Source: Flexivirga meconopsidis (lineage in GTDB: Bacteria; Actinomycetota; Actinomycetes; Actinomycetales; Dermatophilaceae). Taken from it: a stretch of 64,000 nt of DNA. The stretch is from assembly GCF_026162425.1 (NCBI RefSeq), contig NZ_JAOBQJ010000003.1, positions 496,001-560,000 of the forward strand, written 5' to 3'. Under the pieces are notes generated by a model. It was not told where the DNA came from, did no database searches, and worked only from the letters and a program-made list of their open reading frames with translations. Positions 55,498-64,000 of this stretch are shown here, piece by piece (the first letter of the stretch is position 1; every line of letters begins with the position of its first letter). The translations under genes were made by a program, and so were the position numbers.

Positions 55498-56817
55498 TTG
55501 CTCACCGTCTTCGGCCGCGCGTTCCGGACGCCGGACCTGCGGAACAAGATCTTGTTCACGCTGGCGATCATCGCGATCTTCCGGCTGGGTTCGCACGTGC
55601 CCGCTCCAGGCATCAGCTACCAGGCGGTGCAGGCCTGCCAGAAGGCGGCCAGCGGCAACCAGTCGCTGCTCGGCCTGGCCAACCTGTTCTCCGGCGGTGC
55701 GCTGCTGCAGCTGTCGATCTTCGCGCTCGGCATCATGCCCTACATCACCTCCACGATCATCGTGCAGTTGCTGACGGTGGTGATCCCGAAGTTCGAGCAG
55801 CTGAAGAAGGAGGGCCAGGCCGGTCAGACCAAGATGACGCAGTACACGCGTTATCTCACGATCGCGCTGGCGATCCTGCAGTCCTCGACGCTGGTCACCG
55901 CGGTGCACAACAACCCGCAGTCGCTGCTCGGCAATGCCCCGGCGTGCGCCAACATCATGTCCGACGGCGCGATGCCGACCCTGATCATCATGGTGCTGAC
56001 CCTGACCGCCGGCACCGGCCTGATCATGTGGCTCGGTGAGCAGGTCACCGAGAAGGGCGTCGGTCAGGGTATGTCGATCCTCATCCTCACCTCGGTCGCG
56101 GCGCAGGTGCCGGCCCAGATCTGGTCGATCCGCGAGCAGGGCTGGGGCAAGTTCTTCCTGGTGGTCGCGATGGGACTGGTCATCCTGACCGTCGTGGTCT
56201 ATGTCGAAAACTCGGTGCGCCGCATCCCGGTGCAGTATGCCAAGCGAATGATCGGCCGCCGGATGTATGGCGGGACGTCCACCTACATCCCGCTCAAGGT
56301 CAACATGGCCAACGTGATCCCGATCATCTTCGCCAGCTCGCTGCTGTCGCTGCCGGTGATGGTCGCGCAGTTCACCAACCCGCAGACGTCGACCAACCCG
56401 GCCGACTGGGCGGTCTGGGTCTACAACAACCTGGCGCGCAGCGACCACCCGTCATACATGATCGTCTACACGCTGCTGGTGCTGTTCTTCACCTTCTTCT
56501 ACGTGTCGATCACCTACCAGCCGGACGAGGTCGCCGACGGCCTGAAGCAGTCGGGTTCGTTCATCCCCGGCGTGCGCGCCGGCAAGGCGACCGCGCAATA
56601 CATCAACTACGTCCTCACCCGGATCACCGTCGGTGGCGCCATCTACCTGGCCATCCTCGCGCTGATCCCGTTGATCGCCTTCGCGTTGGTCGGCGCCAAC
56701 CAGAACTTCCCCTTCGGTGGCGCGTCGATCCTGATCCTCGTCGGAGTCGGGCTCGACACCGTCAAGCAGATCGACTCCAAGCTGCAGCAGCACCACTACG
56801 AAGGGTTCTTGCGATAA
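55498..56817 (+). CDS. secY: Protein translocase subunit SecY
   Basis: 439 residues with ten membrane segments; the plug region and the lateral-gate helices are recognisable ([18 protein letters not shown]-like [16 protein letters not shown] in the cytoplasmic loop that binds SecA/ribosomes). TTG start with AGGAGG 7 nt upstream. It forms the SecYEG channel for secretion and membrane insertion. It has its own promoter region and leads into adk and map. Confidence 0.98.
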   Translation: MLTVFGRAFRTPDLRNKILFTLAIIAIFRLGSHVPAPGISYQAVQACQKAASGNQSLLGLANLFSGGALLQLSIFALGIMPYITSTIIVQLLTVVIPKFEQLKKEGQAGQTKMTQYTRYLTIALAILQSSTLVTAVHNNPQSLLGNAPACANIMSDGAMPTLIIMVLTLTAGTGLIMWLGEQVTEKGVGQGMSILILTSVAAQVPAQIWSIREQGWGKFFLVVAMGLVILTVVVYVENSVRRIPVQYAKRMIGRRMYGGTSTYIPLKVNMANVIPIIFASSLLSLPVMVAQFTNPQTSTNPADWAVWVYNNLARSDHPSYMIVYTLLVLFFTFFYVSITYQPDEVADGLKQSGSFIPGVRAGKATAQYINYVLTRITVGGAIYLAILALIPLIAFALVGANQNFPFGGASILILVGVGLDTVKQIDSKLQQHHYEGFLR

Positions 56818-56819
56818 CC

Positions 56820-57398
56820 ATGCGATTGATCATTCTGGGTCCGCCCGGTGCGGGTAAGGGCACGCAGGCCGAGCTCATCGCCAAGGAGCGGGGCATCCCG
56901 CACATCTCCACCGGCGACATCTTCCGCGACAACATCAAGCGGGAGACCCCGCTCGGTGTGCAGGTCAAGGGCATCCTCGACTCCGGTGGTTACGTGCCCG
57001 ACGAGGTGACCAACCAGATCGTCGCCGATCGGCTCGCGCAGGACGACGCCAAGAACGGCTTCCTGCTCGACGGCTACCCGCGCACGCTCGCCCAGGTGCA
57101 GGCGCTGGACGACCTGCTCGCGAAGGACGGTCACGCCCTCGACGCCGTGCTGGAGCTGCAGGTCGACGACCAGGAGCTGGTGCAGCGCCTGGTCAAGCGG
57201 GCCGAGACCAGTGGTCGCGCCGACGACACCGAGGACGTCATCCGGGAGCGGCAGGAGATCTATCGCCGGGAGACCGCCCCGCTGGTGCAGACCTACACCG
57301 AGCGCGACCTGGTCGTCGACGTCGACGGCATGGGCGAGATGTCCGAGGTGACCGACCGCGTCCGCGCCGCTCTCGACAAGGTGGCCGCGGCCAGCTGA
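56820..57398 (+). CDS. adk: Adenylate kinase
   Basis: 192 residues: P-loop GPPGAGKGT at 7-15, [11 protein letters not shown] site, [11 protein letters not shown]. It is the short form lacking the zinc-finger LID of longer adenylate kinases. It interconverts AMP + ATP with 2 ADP. The ATG is 2 nt after the secY stop; the stop overlaps the map ATG (TGATG). This secY-adk-map order is conserved in actinobacteria. Confidence 0.98.
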   Translation: MRLIILGPPGAGKGTQAELIAKERGIPHISTGDIFRDNIKRETPLGVQVKGILDSGGYVPDEVTNQIVADRLAQDDAKNGFLLDGYPRTLAQVQALDDLLAKDGHALDAVLELQVDDQELVQRLVKRAETSGRADDTEDVIRERQEIYRRETAPLVQTYTERDLVVDVDGMGEMSEVTDRVRAALDKVAAAS

Positions 57399-58240
57399 TG
57401 TTCGGCCGCGAGAAGCTGCCGGTCAAGACACCGGAGCAGGTCCTGCTCATGCGCCGGGCCGGCCTCGTCGTCGGACGGTGCCTGGAGTTGCTGGCCGGCC
57501 GGGCGTCCGCCGGTATGACGACCGGCGAGCTCGACCGGGTGGCCGAGGAATTCATCCGCGACCAGGGCGCGACGCCGAGTTTCCTTGGCTACCAAGGGTT
57601 TCCGGGATCGCTCTGCGTGTCGGTCAACGAGCAGGTGGTGCACGGCATCCCCGGTGACCGCGCGCTCGCGGACGGCGACCTGGTGTCCATCGACTGCGGC
57701 GCGATCGTCGACGGCTGGCACGGCGACGCCGCGATCACCTTGATCGTGGGCGGTGACGCGGCGGCCCGGCCGGAGGATGTCGCGCTGTCGGCGGCCACCC
57801 GCCGGGCGCTCTGGGCCGGGATCGCCGCGCTCAAGCCGGGTGTCGGGATCTACGAGCTGGGCTCGGTCATCCAGGACTCCGTCGAGGCGAGCGAGCTCGA
57901 GGACGAACTCACCTACGGCATCGTCGACGGCTACACCGGTCACGGGATCGGCACGAGCATGCACATGGAGCCGACCGTGTTCAACGAGCGAGTCCGCCCG
58001 CGCGGCCCGGTCGTGCGCACCGGCGCCACCGTGGCCATCGAGCCGATGGTCACCCTCGGCACCCACGAGTCGCGCGAACTCGACGACGAATGGACCGTGG
58101 TCACCCAGGACGGCTCCCGCAGCGCGCACTGGGAGCACACCGTCGCCGTCACCGAGGGCGGCGTGTGGGTGCTGACCGCGGTCGACGGGGGAGAGGCCGA
58201 CCTGGCGCAGGTCGGCGCGGCATACGGGCCGCTGGCGTAG
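57398..58240 (+). CDS. map: Methionine aminopeptidase, type I
   Basis: 280 residues. The five metal ligands are present: D99, D110, H182, E215 and E246 (SIDCG, HGDAA, GHGIG, IEPM, WEHT). It removes the initiator methionine from nascent proteins. The length is ordinary for the actinobacterial form without the SH3-binding N-terminus. ATG overlaps the adk stop. Confidence 0.97.
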   Translation: MFGREKLPVKTPEQVLLMRRAGLVVGRCLELLAGRASAGMTTGELDRVAEEFIRDQGATPSFLGYQGFPGSLCVSVNEQVVHGIPGDRALADGDLVSIDCGAIVDGWHGDAAITLIVGGDAAARPEDVALSAATRRALWAGIAALKPGVGIYELGSVIQDSVEASELEDELTYGIVDGYTGHGIGTSMHMEPTVFNERVRPRGPVVRTGATVAIEPMVTLGTHESRELDDEWTVVTQDGSRSAHWEHTVAVTEGGVWVLTAVDGGEADLAQVGAAYGPLA

Positions 58241-58260
58241 CCGCTCGGCACGGCCCCGAT

Positions 58261-58290
58261 TTGGGCGGGATGTGCTTCCCCGCGTAGACT
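58261..58290 (+). promoter_or_regulatory. infA promoter
   Basis: TTGGGC (58261-58266), an 18-bp spacer and TAGACT (58285-58290), giving a leader of about 180 nt before infA. A separate start for infA and the alpha-operon genes fits the 235-nt gap after map, which holds no gene. Confidence 0.55.
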
Positions 58291-58475
58291 GGTATGTCGG
58301 GTCCGGAGTGTCTTCACTCACCCATCGCGAAACACCGAACGCTGGTACCGCAAGGCTACGCCGAGCGGGCCGATCGGTCGTGTGTCCGCGCCGGGGAGGA
58401 CGGCCACGTCGTACCCGCATCAACAGGGCGGATCTCAACCGGAGAACCGCTCGCCGACAGCAGTTGAAGGAAGGC

Positions 58476-58697
<222 letters not shown>

Positions 58698-58763
58698 AGG
58701 CAAATCCGCCGCAACGTCGCTCGCCCGTGAGGTGAGTGGCCCGACTTCGAGACAAAAGGTGCG

Positions 58764-58877
58764 ATGAAGGTCCAGCCGAGCGTCAAGAAGATCTGCGACA
58801 AGTGCAAGGTGATCCGCCGTCACGGCCGGGTCATGGTGATCTGCGAGAACGCGCGCCACAAGCAGCGTCAGGGCTGA
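58764..58877 (+). CDS. rpmJ: 50S ribosomal protein L36 (bL36), zinc form
   Basis: A 37-residue protein that is easily missed because of its size. The zinc ligands C11, C14, C27 and H32 ([14 protein letters not shown]) mark the zinc-containing paralog. ATG 58764 follows infA by 66 nt. As with S14, the zinc form in the main operon indicates zinc-replete default expression. Confidence 0.96.
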   Translation: MKVQPSVKKICDKCKVIRRHGRVMVICENARHKQRQG

Positions 58878-58956
58878 ACACCCCGGCACGACTCGCGTCT
58901 TCGATTTCGGACGCAAGAAGTGAACAACTAAAAACATTTCGATTTGCGTGGCCCAG

Positions 58957-58987
58957 CCCCTCGTCATACGCACGCCGTATGACGGGG
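58957..58987. terminator. Hairpin in the rpmJ-rpsM gap, paired GTATGACG words
   Basis: The arms 58957-58970 and 58976-58987 pair over 12 bp with one bulged T; both contain the GTATGACG word. The 219-nt gap has no gene. Confidence 0.6.
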
Positions 58988-59096
58988 ACGCCACCCCGGG
59001 CGCAGAGGCCCGGGACCTAGCACACATCCACTCCGGGATGCATGCGGGACAGGCCACGCACTCACACCTCTGCGAGATAACCAGGAGAAATGCCAC

Positions 59097-59471
59097 ATGG
59101 CACGTTTGATCGGTGTCGACCTGCCGCGCGAGAAGCGCGTCGAGGTCGCACTCACCTACATTTTCGGCGTCGGCAAGACCCGCGCCGATGAGACGCTGGC
59201 CGCAACCGGCGTCAACCCGGACACCCGTGTCCGTGACCTCACTGAGGACGAAGTCGTGAAGCTGCGCGACCACCTCGAGGGCAACTACCGCCTCGAAGGT
59301 GACCTTCGCCGTGAGGTGGCCTCCGACATCCGCCGCAAGGTCGAGATCGGTTCCTATCAGGGCCTGCGTCACCGCCGCAGCCTGCCGGTGCACGGTCAGC
59401 GCACCAAGACCAACGCGCGCACCCGCAAGGGTCCGAAGCGCACGGTCGCCGGCAAGAAGAAGGCCAAGTAA
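59097..59471 (+). CDS. rpsM: 30S ribosomal protein S13 (uS13)
   Basis: 124 residues ([30 protein letters not shown]) with the C-terminal basic tail ([19 protein letters not shown]) that touches P-site tRNA. AGGAGA precedes the ATG. It begins the alpha operon order rpsM-rpsK-rpsD-rpoA-rplQ. Confidence 0.98.
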   Translation: MARLIGVDLPREKRVEVALTYIFGVGKTRADETLAATGVNPDTRVRDLTEDEVVKLRDHLEGNYRLEGDLRREVASDIRRKVEIGSYQGLRHRRSLPVHGQRTKTNARTRKGPKRTVAGKKKAK

Positions 59472-59534
59472 TCCCGTCGCGTTCTGCGACCGGGACTTAA
59501 ACCTCACGTATTCGCTTAGTTTTCAGGAGATTTC

Positions 59535-59939
59535 ATGCCTCCCAAGAGCCGTCAGGCTTCCGGCGCGAAGAAGGTGCGCCGCAAGGAGAAGAAGAACGTC
59601 GCTGCGGGTCACGCTTACATCCGCAGCACCTTCAACAACACCATCGTTTCGATCACCGACCCGACCGGTGCGGTGATCTCATGGGCCTCGGCCGGCCAGG
59701 TCGGCTTCAAGGGCTCGCGTAAGTCCACCCCGTATGCCGCGCAGATGGCCGCCGAGGCCGCCGCGCGCCGCGCGATGGACCACGGCATGCGCAAGGTCGA
59801 CGTCTTCGTCAAGGGCCCGGGTTCGGGCCGCGAGACCGCCATCCGCTCGCTGGCCGCCGCAGGCCTCGAGGTCGGTGCGATCTCCGACGTCACCCCGCAG
59901 CCGCACAACGGTGTCCGCCAGCCCAAGCGCCGCAGCTGA
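59535..59939 (+). CDS. rpsK: 30S ribosomal protein S11 (uS11)
   Basis: 134 residues; the core [21 protein letters not shown] and the C-terminal [13 protein letters not shown] are typical. It forms part of the platform near the E-site mRNA. CAGGAG is 8 nt upstream of the ATG. The N-terminus has a normal lysine-rich extension. Confidence 0.98.
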   Translation: MPPKSRQASGAKKVRRKEKKNVAAGHAYIRSTFNNTIVSITDPTGAVISWASAGQVGFKGSRKSTPYAAQMAAEAAARRAMDHGMRKVDVFVKGPGSGRETAIRSLAAAGLEVGAISDVTPQPHNGVRQPKRRS

Positions 59940-59971
59940 CGCCGACGAGAGACTTGAAGGAGAGATAGACA

Positions 59972-60580
59972 ATGGCCCGTTACACCGGCCCGATCACCAA
60001 GAAGTCGCGTCGCCTCAAGACCGACCTCGTCGGTGGCGACAAGAACTTCGAGATGCGCCCCTTCCCGCCCGGCCAGCACGGCCGCGGCCGGGTGCAGGAG
60101 AAGGAATACCTCACCCAGCTGCAGGAGAAGCAGAAGGCCCGCTTCACCTACGGCGTGATGGAGAAGCAGTTCGTCCGCTACTACAAGGAGGCGGCCCGCC
60201 GCCCCGGTAAGACCGGCGAGAACCTGCTGACCATCCTGGAGTCCCGCCTGGACAACGTCATCTACCGCGCCGGCCTGGCCCGCACCCGTCGTGCCGCCCG
60301 CCAGATGGTGACCCACGGCCACTTCGAGGTCAACGGCCAGCGCGTGGACGTCCCGTCCTACCGCGTCGAGCAGTACGACATCATCACCGTCCGCGAGCAG
60401 TCGCGGAACAAGTTCCCGATCGAGTTCGCTCGCGAGACCTTCGGTGAGCGTCCGGTGCCGGCGTGGCTGCACGTCGTCCCGGGCACCCTGCAGGTGCTGG
60501 TGCACGCCCTCCCGGTGCGCGACCAGATCGACGTCCCGCTCACCGAGCAGCTGATCGTCGAGCTCTACTCCAAGAACTGA
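59972..60580 (+). CDS. rpsD: 30S ribosomal protein S4 (uS4)
   Basis: 202 residues, C- (cysteine-free) form: the N-terminus RYTGPITKKSRRLKTDLVG lacks the four zinc cysteines found in some S4 proteins. The S4 RNA-binding motif is in LDNVIYRAGLARTRRAARQMVTHGHFEVNG. It is a primary assembly protein and in E. coli represses the alpha operon. A hairpin and 281-nt gap separate it from rpoA. Confidence 0.98.
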   Translation: MARYTGPITKKSRRLKTDLVGGDKNFEMRPFPPGQHGRGRVQEKEYLTQLQEKQKARFTYGVMEKQFVRYYKEAARRPGKTGENLLTILESRLDNVIYRAGLARTRRAARQMVTHGHFEVNGQRVDVPSYRVEQYDIITVREQSRNKFPIEFARETFGERPVPAWLHVVPGTLQVLVHALPVRDQIDVPLTEQLIVELYSKN

Positions 60581-60603
60581 GCTTGTCGGCTACGGCTCCT
60601 CGC

Positions 60604-60654
60604 GCGTCCGGTGGTGGCGCGGCTCGCAAGCTCGCTTGCGCCACCACCGGACGC
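60604..60654. terminator. 17-bp inverted repeat between rpsD and rpoA
   Basis: 60604-60620 and 60638-60654 are perfect complements (core GTCCGGTGGTGGC); the loop itself contains GCAAGC/GCTTGC. It is a strong hairpin with no T-run. A candidate rpoA -10 box, TATAGC, lies at 60827-60832, suggesting rpoA-rplQ can be transcribed separately. Nothing else is seen in 60655-60861. Confidence 0.6.
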
Positions 60655-60861
60655 GGTCGTCGCCTTCGCGCCGGTCGGCTGATCGTGCGGCTGGGTTGTC
60701 GTGGGCCGTGGCTCGGAGGTGGTCGAGTAGGGCGAGCCCGTATCGAGACCAGCTCCCGTCATACAGGACTGAAAACTCAATAACGCCAGACGAATACAGA
60801 GTCGTCTTGCGGTTCACAGGGCTTCATATAGCGGTGGCCCTGAGGAAAGGAAACAAAGAAC

Positions 60862-61884
60862 GTGCTTATCGCACAGCGCCCCACTCTGAGCGAGGACGTT
60901 GTCTCCGACAACCGGTCCCGCTTCGTCATCGAGCCGCTGGAGCCGGGTTTCGGCTACACGCTCGGCAACTCGCTGCGTCGCACCCTGCTGTCGAGCATCC
61001 CGGGTGCCGCGGTGACCAGCCTGCGCATCGACGGTGTGCAGCACGAGTTCTCCACGATCCCCGGGGTCAAGGAGGACGTCACCGAGATCATCCTGAACAT
61101 CAAGGGTCTGGTCGTCTCGTCCGAGCACGACGAGCCCGTGGTGATGTACCTGCGCAAGCAGGGTCCGGGTGAGGTCACCGCCGCCGACATCGCGCCGCCG
61201 GCCGGTGTCGAGGTGCACAACCCCGACCTGCACATCGCGACCCTGAACGACAAGGGCAAGATCGAGATGGAGCTGACCGTCGAGCGCGGTCGCGGCTACG
61301 TCTCGGCGCAGCAGAACAAGTCCGCCGACCAGGAGATCGGCCGGATCCCGGTCGACTCGATCTACTCGCCCGTGCTGGCCGTGACCTACAAGGTCGAGGC
61401 CACCCGTGTCGAGCAGCGCACCGACTTCGACAAGCTGATCGTCGACGTCGAGACCAAGAACGCCATCGCGCCGCGTGACGCCATGGCCTCGGCCGGTAAG
61501 ACCCTGGTCGAGCTGTTCGGCCTGGCCCGCGAGCTCAATGTCGAGGCCGAGGGCATCGACATGGGCCCGAGCCCGACCGACGCCGCGCTGGCCGCCGACC
61601 TGGCGCTGCCGATCGAGGACCTGGACCTGACCGTGCGGTCCTACAACTGCCTCAAGCGCGAGGGCATCCACACCGTGGGTGAGCTCGTCGGCCGCAGCGA
61701 GGCCGACCTGCTGGACATCCGCAACTTCGGCGCCAAGTCCATCGACGAGGTCAAGGACAAGCTGACCGAGATGGGTCTGCAGCTCAAGGACAGCCCACCC
61801 GGGTTCGACGCGAGCGCGATCGCCGACCGTTACGAGGACGACGACGCCGACGGCGTCAGCTTCGCCGAGGACGAGCAGTACTGA
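60862..61884 (+). CDS. rpoA: RNA polymerase alpha subunit
   Basis: 340 residues. The N-terminal dimerisation domain contains [22 protein letters not shown]; the C-terminal domain ([31 protein letters not shown]-type region, about residues 250-310) binds UP elements and activators. GTG start with GAAAGGAAAC upstream. It nucleates core assembly with RpoB and RpoC, also encoded in this window. Confidence 0.99.
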   Translation: MLIAQRPTLSEDVVSDNRSRFVIEPLEPGFGYTLGNSLRRTLLSSIPGAAVTSLRIDGVQHEFSTIPGVKEDVTEIILNIKGLVVSSEHDEPVVMYLRKQGPGEVTAADIAPPAGVEVHNPDLHIATLNDKGKIEMELTVERGRGYVSAQQNKSADQEIGRIPVDSIYSPVLAVTYKVEATRVEQRTDFDKLIVDVETKNAIAPRDAMASAGKTLVELFGLARELNVEAEGIDMGPSPTDAALAADLALPIEDLDLTVRSYNCLKREGIHTVGELVGRSEADLLDIRNFGAKSIDEVKDKLTEMGLQLKDSPPGFDASAIADRYEDDDADGVSFAEDEQY

Positions 61885-61936
61885 GCCGCCCGAATCACGT
61901 TGCGGCCCAACGTGATTCGACTACCAAGGAGAAAGA

Positions 61937-62665
61937 ATGCCTACCCCAACCAAGGGTCCCCGTCTCGGTGGCGGTCCCGCGCACGAGCGGCTCATCCTGG
62001 CCAACCTGGCGCAGGCGCTGTTCGAGCACGACCGGATCACCACGACTGAGGCCAAGGCCAAGCGGCTGCGTCCGCTCGCCGAGCGCCTGGTGACCTTCGC
62101 CAAGCGCGGCGACCTGCACGCGCGCCGTCGTGTCATGACCGTCATTCGTGACAAGGGCGTCGTGCACCGTCTCTTCACCGAGATCGCGCCCGACATGGCC
62201 GACCGTCAGGGCGGTTACACCCGCATCACCAAGATCGCGCCGCGCAAGGGCGACAACGCCCCGATGGCCGTGATCGAGCTGGTCCGCGAGCCGGTCAACG
62301 CCAAGCCGAAGCGCGCCGTGGTCGCCGAGGCGGAGGGTGCCACCAAGCGCGCCGCCAAGGAGGACGCCGCCGCAGCCGAGGCTGCTCCCGCCGACGCTCC
62401 CGAGCTGGAGCCGCTCGCCGAGGGCAAGTACGGCGCCGACTCCGCTGCTCCGGTCGACGGCGGCCTGTCGCCCGACCCGGAGAAGTTCACCGTCAAGGGC
62501 AACGAGGACTCGATGAAGTACCACGTGCCCGGATCGCGGTGGTACGACTCGACCGTCGCCGAGGTCTGGTTCACCACCCCCGAGGCCGCGCAGGCCGCGG
62601 GCTTCGAACCGGCCGGTGGCGAGAAGGCTCAGGAAGTCGCCGAGGACGGCGACGACGAGGCCTGA
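61937..62665 (+). CDS. rplQ: 50S ribosomal protein L17 (bL17) with fused C-terminal domain
   Basis: 242 residues, of which 1-121 are ordinary L17 ([20 protein letters not shown]). Residues 122-162 form an Ala/Glu linker, and 163-228 form a domain ([40 protein letters not shown]) clearly homologous to the tail of L4 in this window, then an acidic end. AAGGAG precedes the ATG. L17 lies near the tunnel exit. It closes the alpha operon. Confidence 0.96.
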   Translation: MPTPTKGPRLGGGPAHERLILANLAQALFEHDRITTTEAKAKRLRPLAERLVTFAKRGDLHARRRVMTVIRDKGVVHRLFTEIAPDMADRQGGYTRITKIAPRKGDNAPMAVIELVREPVNAKPKRAVVAEAEGATKRAAKEDAAAAEAAPADAPELEPLAEGKYGADSAAPVDGGLSPDPEKFTVKGNEDSMKYHVPGSRWYDSTVAEVWFTTPEAAQAAGFEPAGGEKAQEVAEDGDDEA

Positions 62666-63606
62666 TCGGGACTCCCGTCATACGAGAAGGCGGTCCGTCT
62701 GCACCCTGGTGCGGGCGGGCCGCCTTTGTGTTTGCCCGCAGAGAGCGTTATCGCGACACCGAGGAAAGACAGCAGGATTCCCGCACCGATGGTCGCAGTG
62801 AGCGGCTCGTCGAACAGTATGGCGCCGGCGATCGTCGTCGTCGGGGTGACGAGGAAGAGCAGGTAGCCGAGCACCGTCACGTCGAAGACGCGGGCCACTC
62901 CCCAATAGAGCGCGTACGCCGCGACGGTTGGCACCAGGGTGCTCGCGAGGGTGAGGCACCAGAACGCCGGATCCCTCGGCGGCACAAGGCCGCCGGTGAT
63001 CGCGGCGACCACGACGAGTACGGCGGTAGTGGCGGTGACGTGCACGGTGAGGGTCGGCAGCACCTGCCGGTCGTGTCGGCCGCGGTCGAGCAGGACGCCC
63101 GCGAGTTGTGAGCTGATCGCGACGCCCGCGACCAGGTATCCCCACCACGGTGCGGTGCTGGCACCGAGATTGCTCCACACGATCATCGTCACGCCGACCA
63201 GTGCCGCGACCAGACCCGACCACTGGGTGCGGGTGACGCTCAGGCCGAGCAGTGGTCCGGCCAGGGTCGCGACGATCACCGGCTGCAGCGCGTCGATCAG
63301 CGACGCGGCGCCGGTGCTGACGCCGACGCCGATCGCCGCGTAGACCGGCACGATGTAACCGAGTTGGGTGAGCAGACCGGCGCGAAGGTCGCGGGCCAGG
63401 TCGACGGCGGGCATGCGGGTGGGCCGCCAGCTCGGCACGGCCCACAGCAGCGCTGAGGCGATCAGGTAACGCCAGGTGAGGAAGGTGAGCAGCGATGCCG
63501 TGCCGACCCCTAGGTGCGCGATCACGAAGCCGGAGCTCCAGGCCAGCACGAAAGCGGTTGGTAGTGCGACCTTTTGCCGCATGAATATACCGATCGGTTT
63601 ACTCAT
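62629..63606 (-). CDS. EamA/DMT-family transporter
   Basis: 325 residues with about ten hydrophobic segments arranged as two EamA repeats ([16 protein letters not shown] and [17 protein letters not shown] starts). Members export amino acids, nucleosides or metabolites. The ATG at 63606 has TATAGT 8 nt upstream and is probably leaderless; the other ATG, at 63582, is possible. The last 30 or so residues are low-complexity, are encoded across the rplQ terminator and overlap rplQ by 37 nt, so the true end may be shorter in relatives. Confidence 0.8.
   Translation of the reverse strand: MSKPIGIFMRQKVALPTAFVLAWSSGFVIAHLGVGTASLLTFLTWRYLIASALLWAVPSWRPTRMPAVDLARDLRAGLLTQLGYIVPVYAAIGVGVSTGAASLIDALQPVIVATLAGPLLGLSVTRTQWSGLVAALVGVTMIVWSNLGASTAPWWGYLVAGVAISSQLAGVLLDRGRHDRQVLPTLTVHVTATTAVLVVVAAITGGLVPPRDPAFWCLTLASTLVPTVAAYALYWGVARVFDVTVLGYLLFLVTPTTTIAGAILFDEPLTATIGAGILLSFLGVAITLSAGKHKGGPPAPGCRRTAFSYDGSPDQASSSPSSATS
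62687..62727 (+). terminator. alpha-operon terminator
   Basis: The 19-bp stem (AAGGCGG to CCGCCTT, with three G-U pairs) is followed by a T. It lies within the C-terminal coding end of the opposite EamA gene. Confidence 0.75.
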
Positions 63607-63634
63607 GCCAGCAGACTATACATATCGGTATACT
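63586..63634. promoter_or_regulatory. Operators and overlapping divergent -10 boxes of the EamA/TetR pair
   Basis: The dyad ACTATACATATCGGTATACT (63615-63634) contains TATAGT (minus) for EamA and TATACT (plus, 63629-63634) for TetR. A second site, TATACCGATCGGTTTA (63586-63601), with the ACCGATCGGT palindrome, lies in the first EamA codons. Both share TATACCGAT. Confidence 0.65.
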
Positions 63635-63640
63635 CGTGTC

Positions 63641-64000
63641 ATGGTCTCGGACGAACTGACTCCCGCCGGCAGGCGAGTGCTCGATGCGGCGTCGGCGCTC
63701 TTCTACGCGAACGGCATCCATGCGATCGGCGTCGACACGATTGCTGCGGAGGCAGGTGTCACCAAGAAGACCCTTTACGACCGGTTCGGCTCGAAGGAAG
63801 CGCTGGTGCTGCGCTACCTGCGCGAGCGCGAGACGCAATGGCAGGTCCAGCTGGGCGAGGCTCTGGCCCGCCATACCGAGGCAGGGCCGGAGCGCGTGCT
63901 TGCGGTGTTCGACGCGGCGATCGAGCGGGTCGGGCACGCGGGCGGCCGAGGGTGCAGTGCGATCAATGCTCGCGCTGAGGTCGACGACCCGGACGACGAC
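63641..64000 (+). CDS. TetR-family regulator, N-terminal part (runs off window end)
   Basis: 120 codons are in the window with no stop. MVSDELTPAGRRVLDAAS leads to a TetR helix-turn-helix (HAIGVDTIAAEAGVTKKTLYDRFGSKEAL), then the ligand domain starts, including HAGGRGCSAINA near the end. The ATG at 63641 has TATACT 6 nt upstream, so it is probably leaderless. Divergent from EamA and next to two dyads, it most likely represses both. Confidence 0.9.
   Translation, partial: MVSDELTPAGRRVLDAASALFYANGIHAIGVDTIAAEAGVTKKTLYDRFGSKEALVLRYLRERETQWQVQLGEALARHTEAGPERVLAVFDAAIERVGHAGGRGCSAINARAEVDDPDDD

Overview
The window is high-G+C DNA (about two-thirds G+C by eye) from an actinobacterium. The evidence is GTG/TTG starts, a 37-residue zinc-binding L36, a zinc-type S14, an actinobacterial RNA polymerase with an intact rifampicin region, many leaderless genes with a TANNNT -10 box 6-8 nt before the start codon, and C-terminal tails on L4 and L17. 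Order Micrococcales (Dermacoccaceae/Intrasporangiaceae relatives) is my best inference; the species cannot be fixed.

Layout. 1-6163: an AraC regulator divergent from a five-gene catabolic operon (quinone oxidoreductase, TauD-type dioxygenase, BKACE beta-keto acid cleavage enzyme, MFS transporter, serine hydrolase). 6238-13957: rpoB-rpoC behind a clear promoter. 14044-18399: three leftward cell-surface glycan genes. 18424-23077: rpsL-rpsG-fusA-tuf. 23078-23435: a gene-free stretch with a tandem 39-bp repeat. 23436-29629: a thiostrepton-resistance-type rRNA methyltransferase overlapping a TylF-like methyltransferase, three GT2 glycosyltransferases and UDP-galactopyranose mutase (galactofuranose supply). 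29636-38271: ArsR/MFS pair, aspartate aminotransferase, PpsR/PEP synthase pair, GntR/MFS pair. 38276-41786: leftward operon with two ABC-2 ATPases and two permeases. 41824-44347: frameshifted DUF4873-like gene and an AurF-type diiron oxygenase divergent from a TetR regulator. 44348-45139: gene-poor DNA with a TerD remnant and intergenic repeats. 45140-62665: the S10-spc-alpha ribosomal supercluster (rpsJ to rplQ, with secY, adk, map, infA, rpmJ and rpoA). 62629-64000: EamA transporter divergent from a truncated TetR gene.

The translation and transcription genes are standard; the accessory blocks between them carry surface glycan synthesis, antibiotic protection, efflux and redox chemistry. 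The most unusual window-wide signal is an over-represented octamer, GTATGNCG, on both strands (about ninety copies by eye). It is written into coding sequence with otherwise rare codons and is paired head-to-head in several intergenic hairpins, which is how DNA-uptake sequences behave in Neisseria and Pasteurellaceae. The second is a shared roughly 66-residue C-terminal domain on both L4 and L17.
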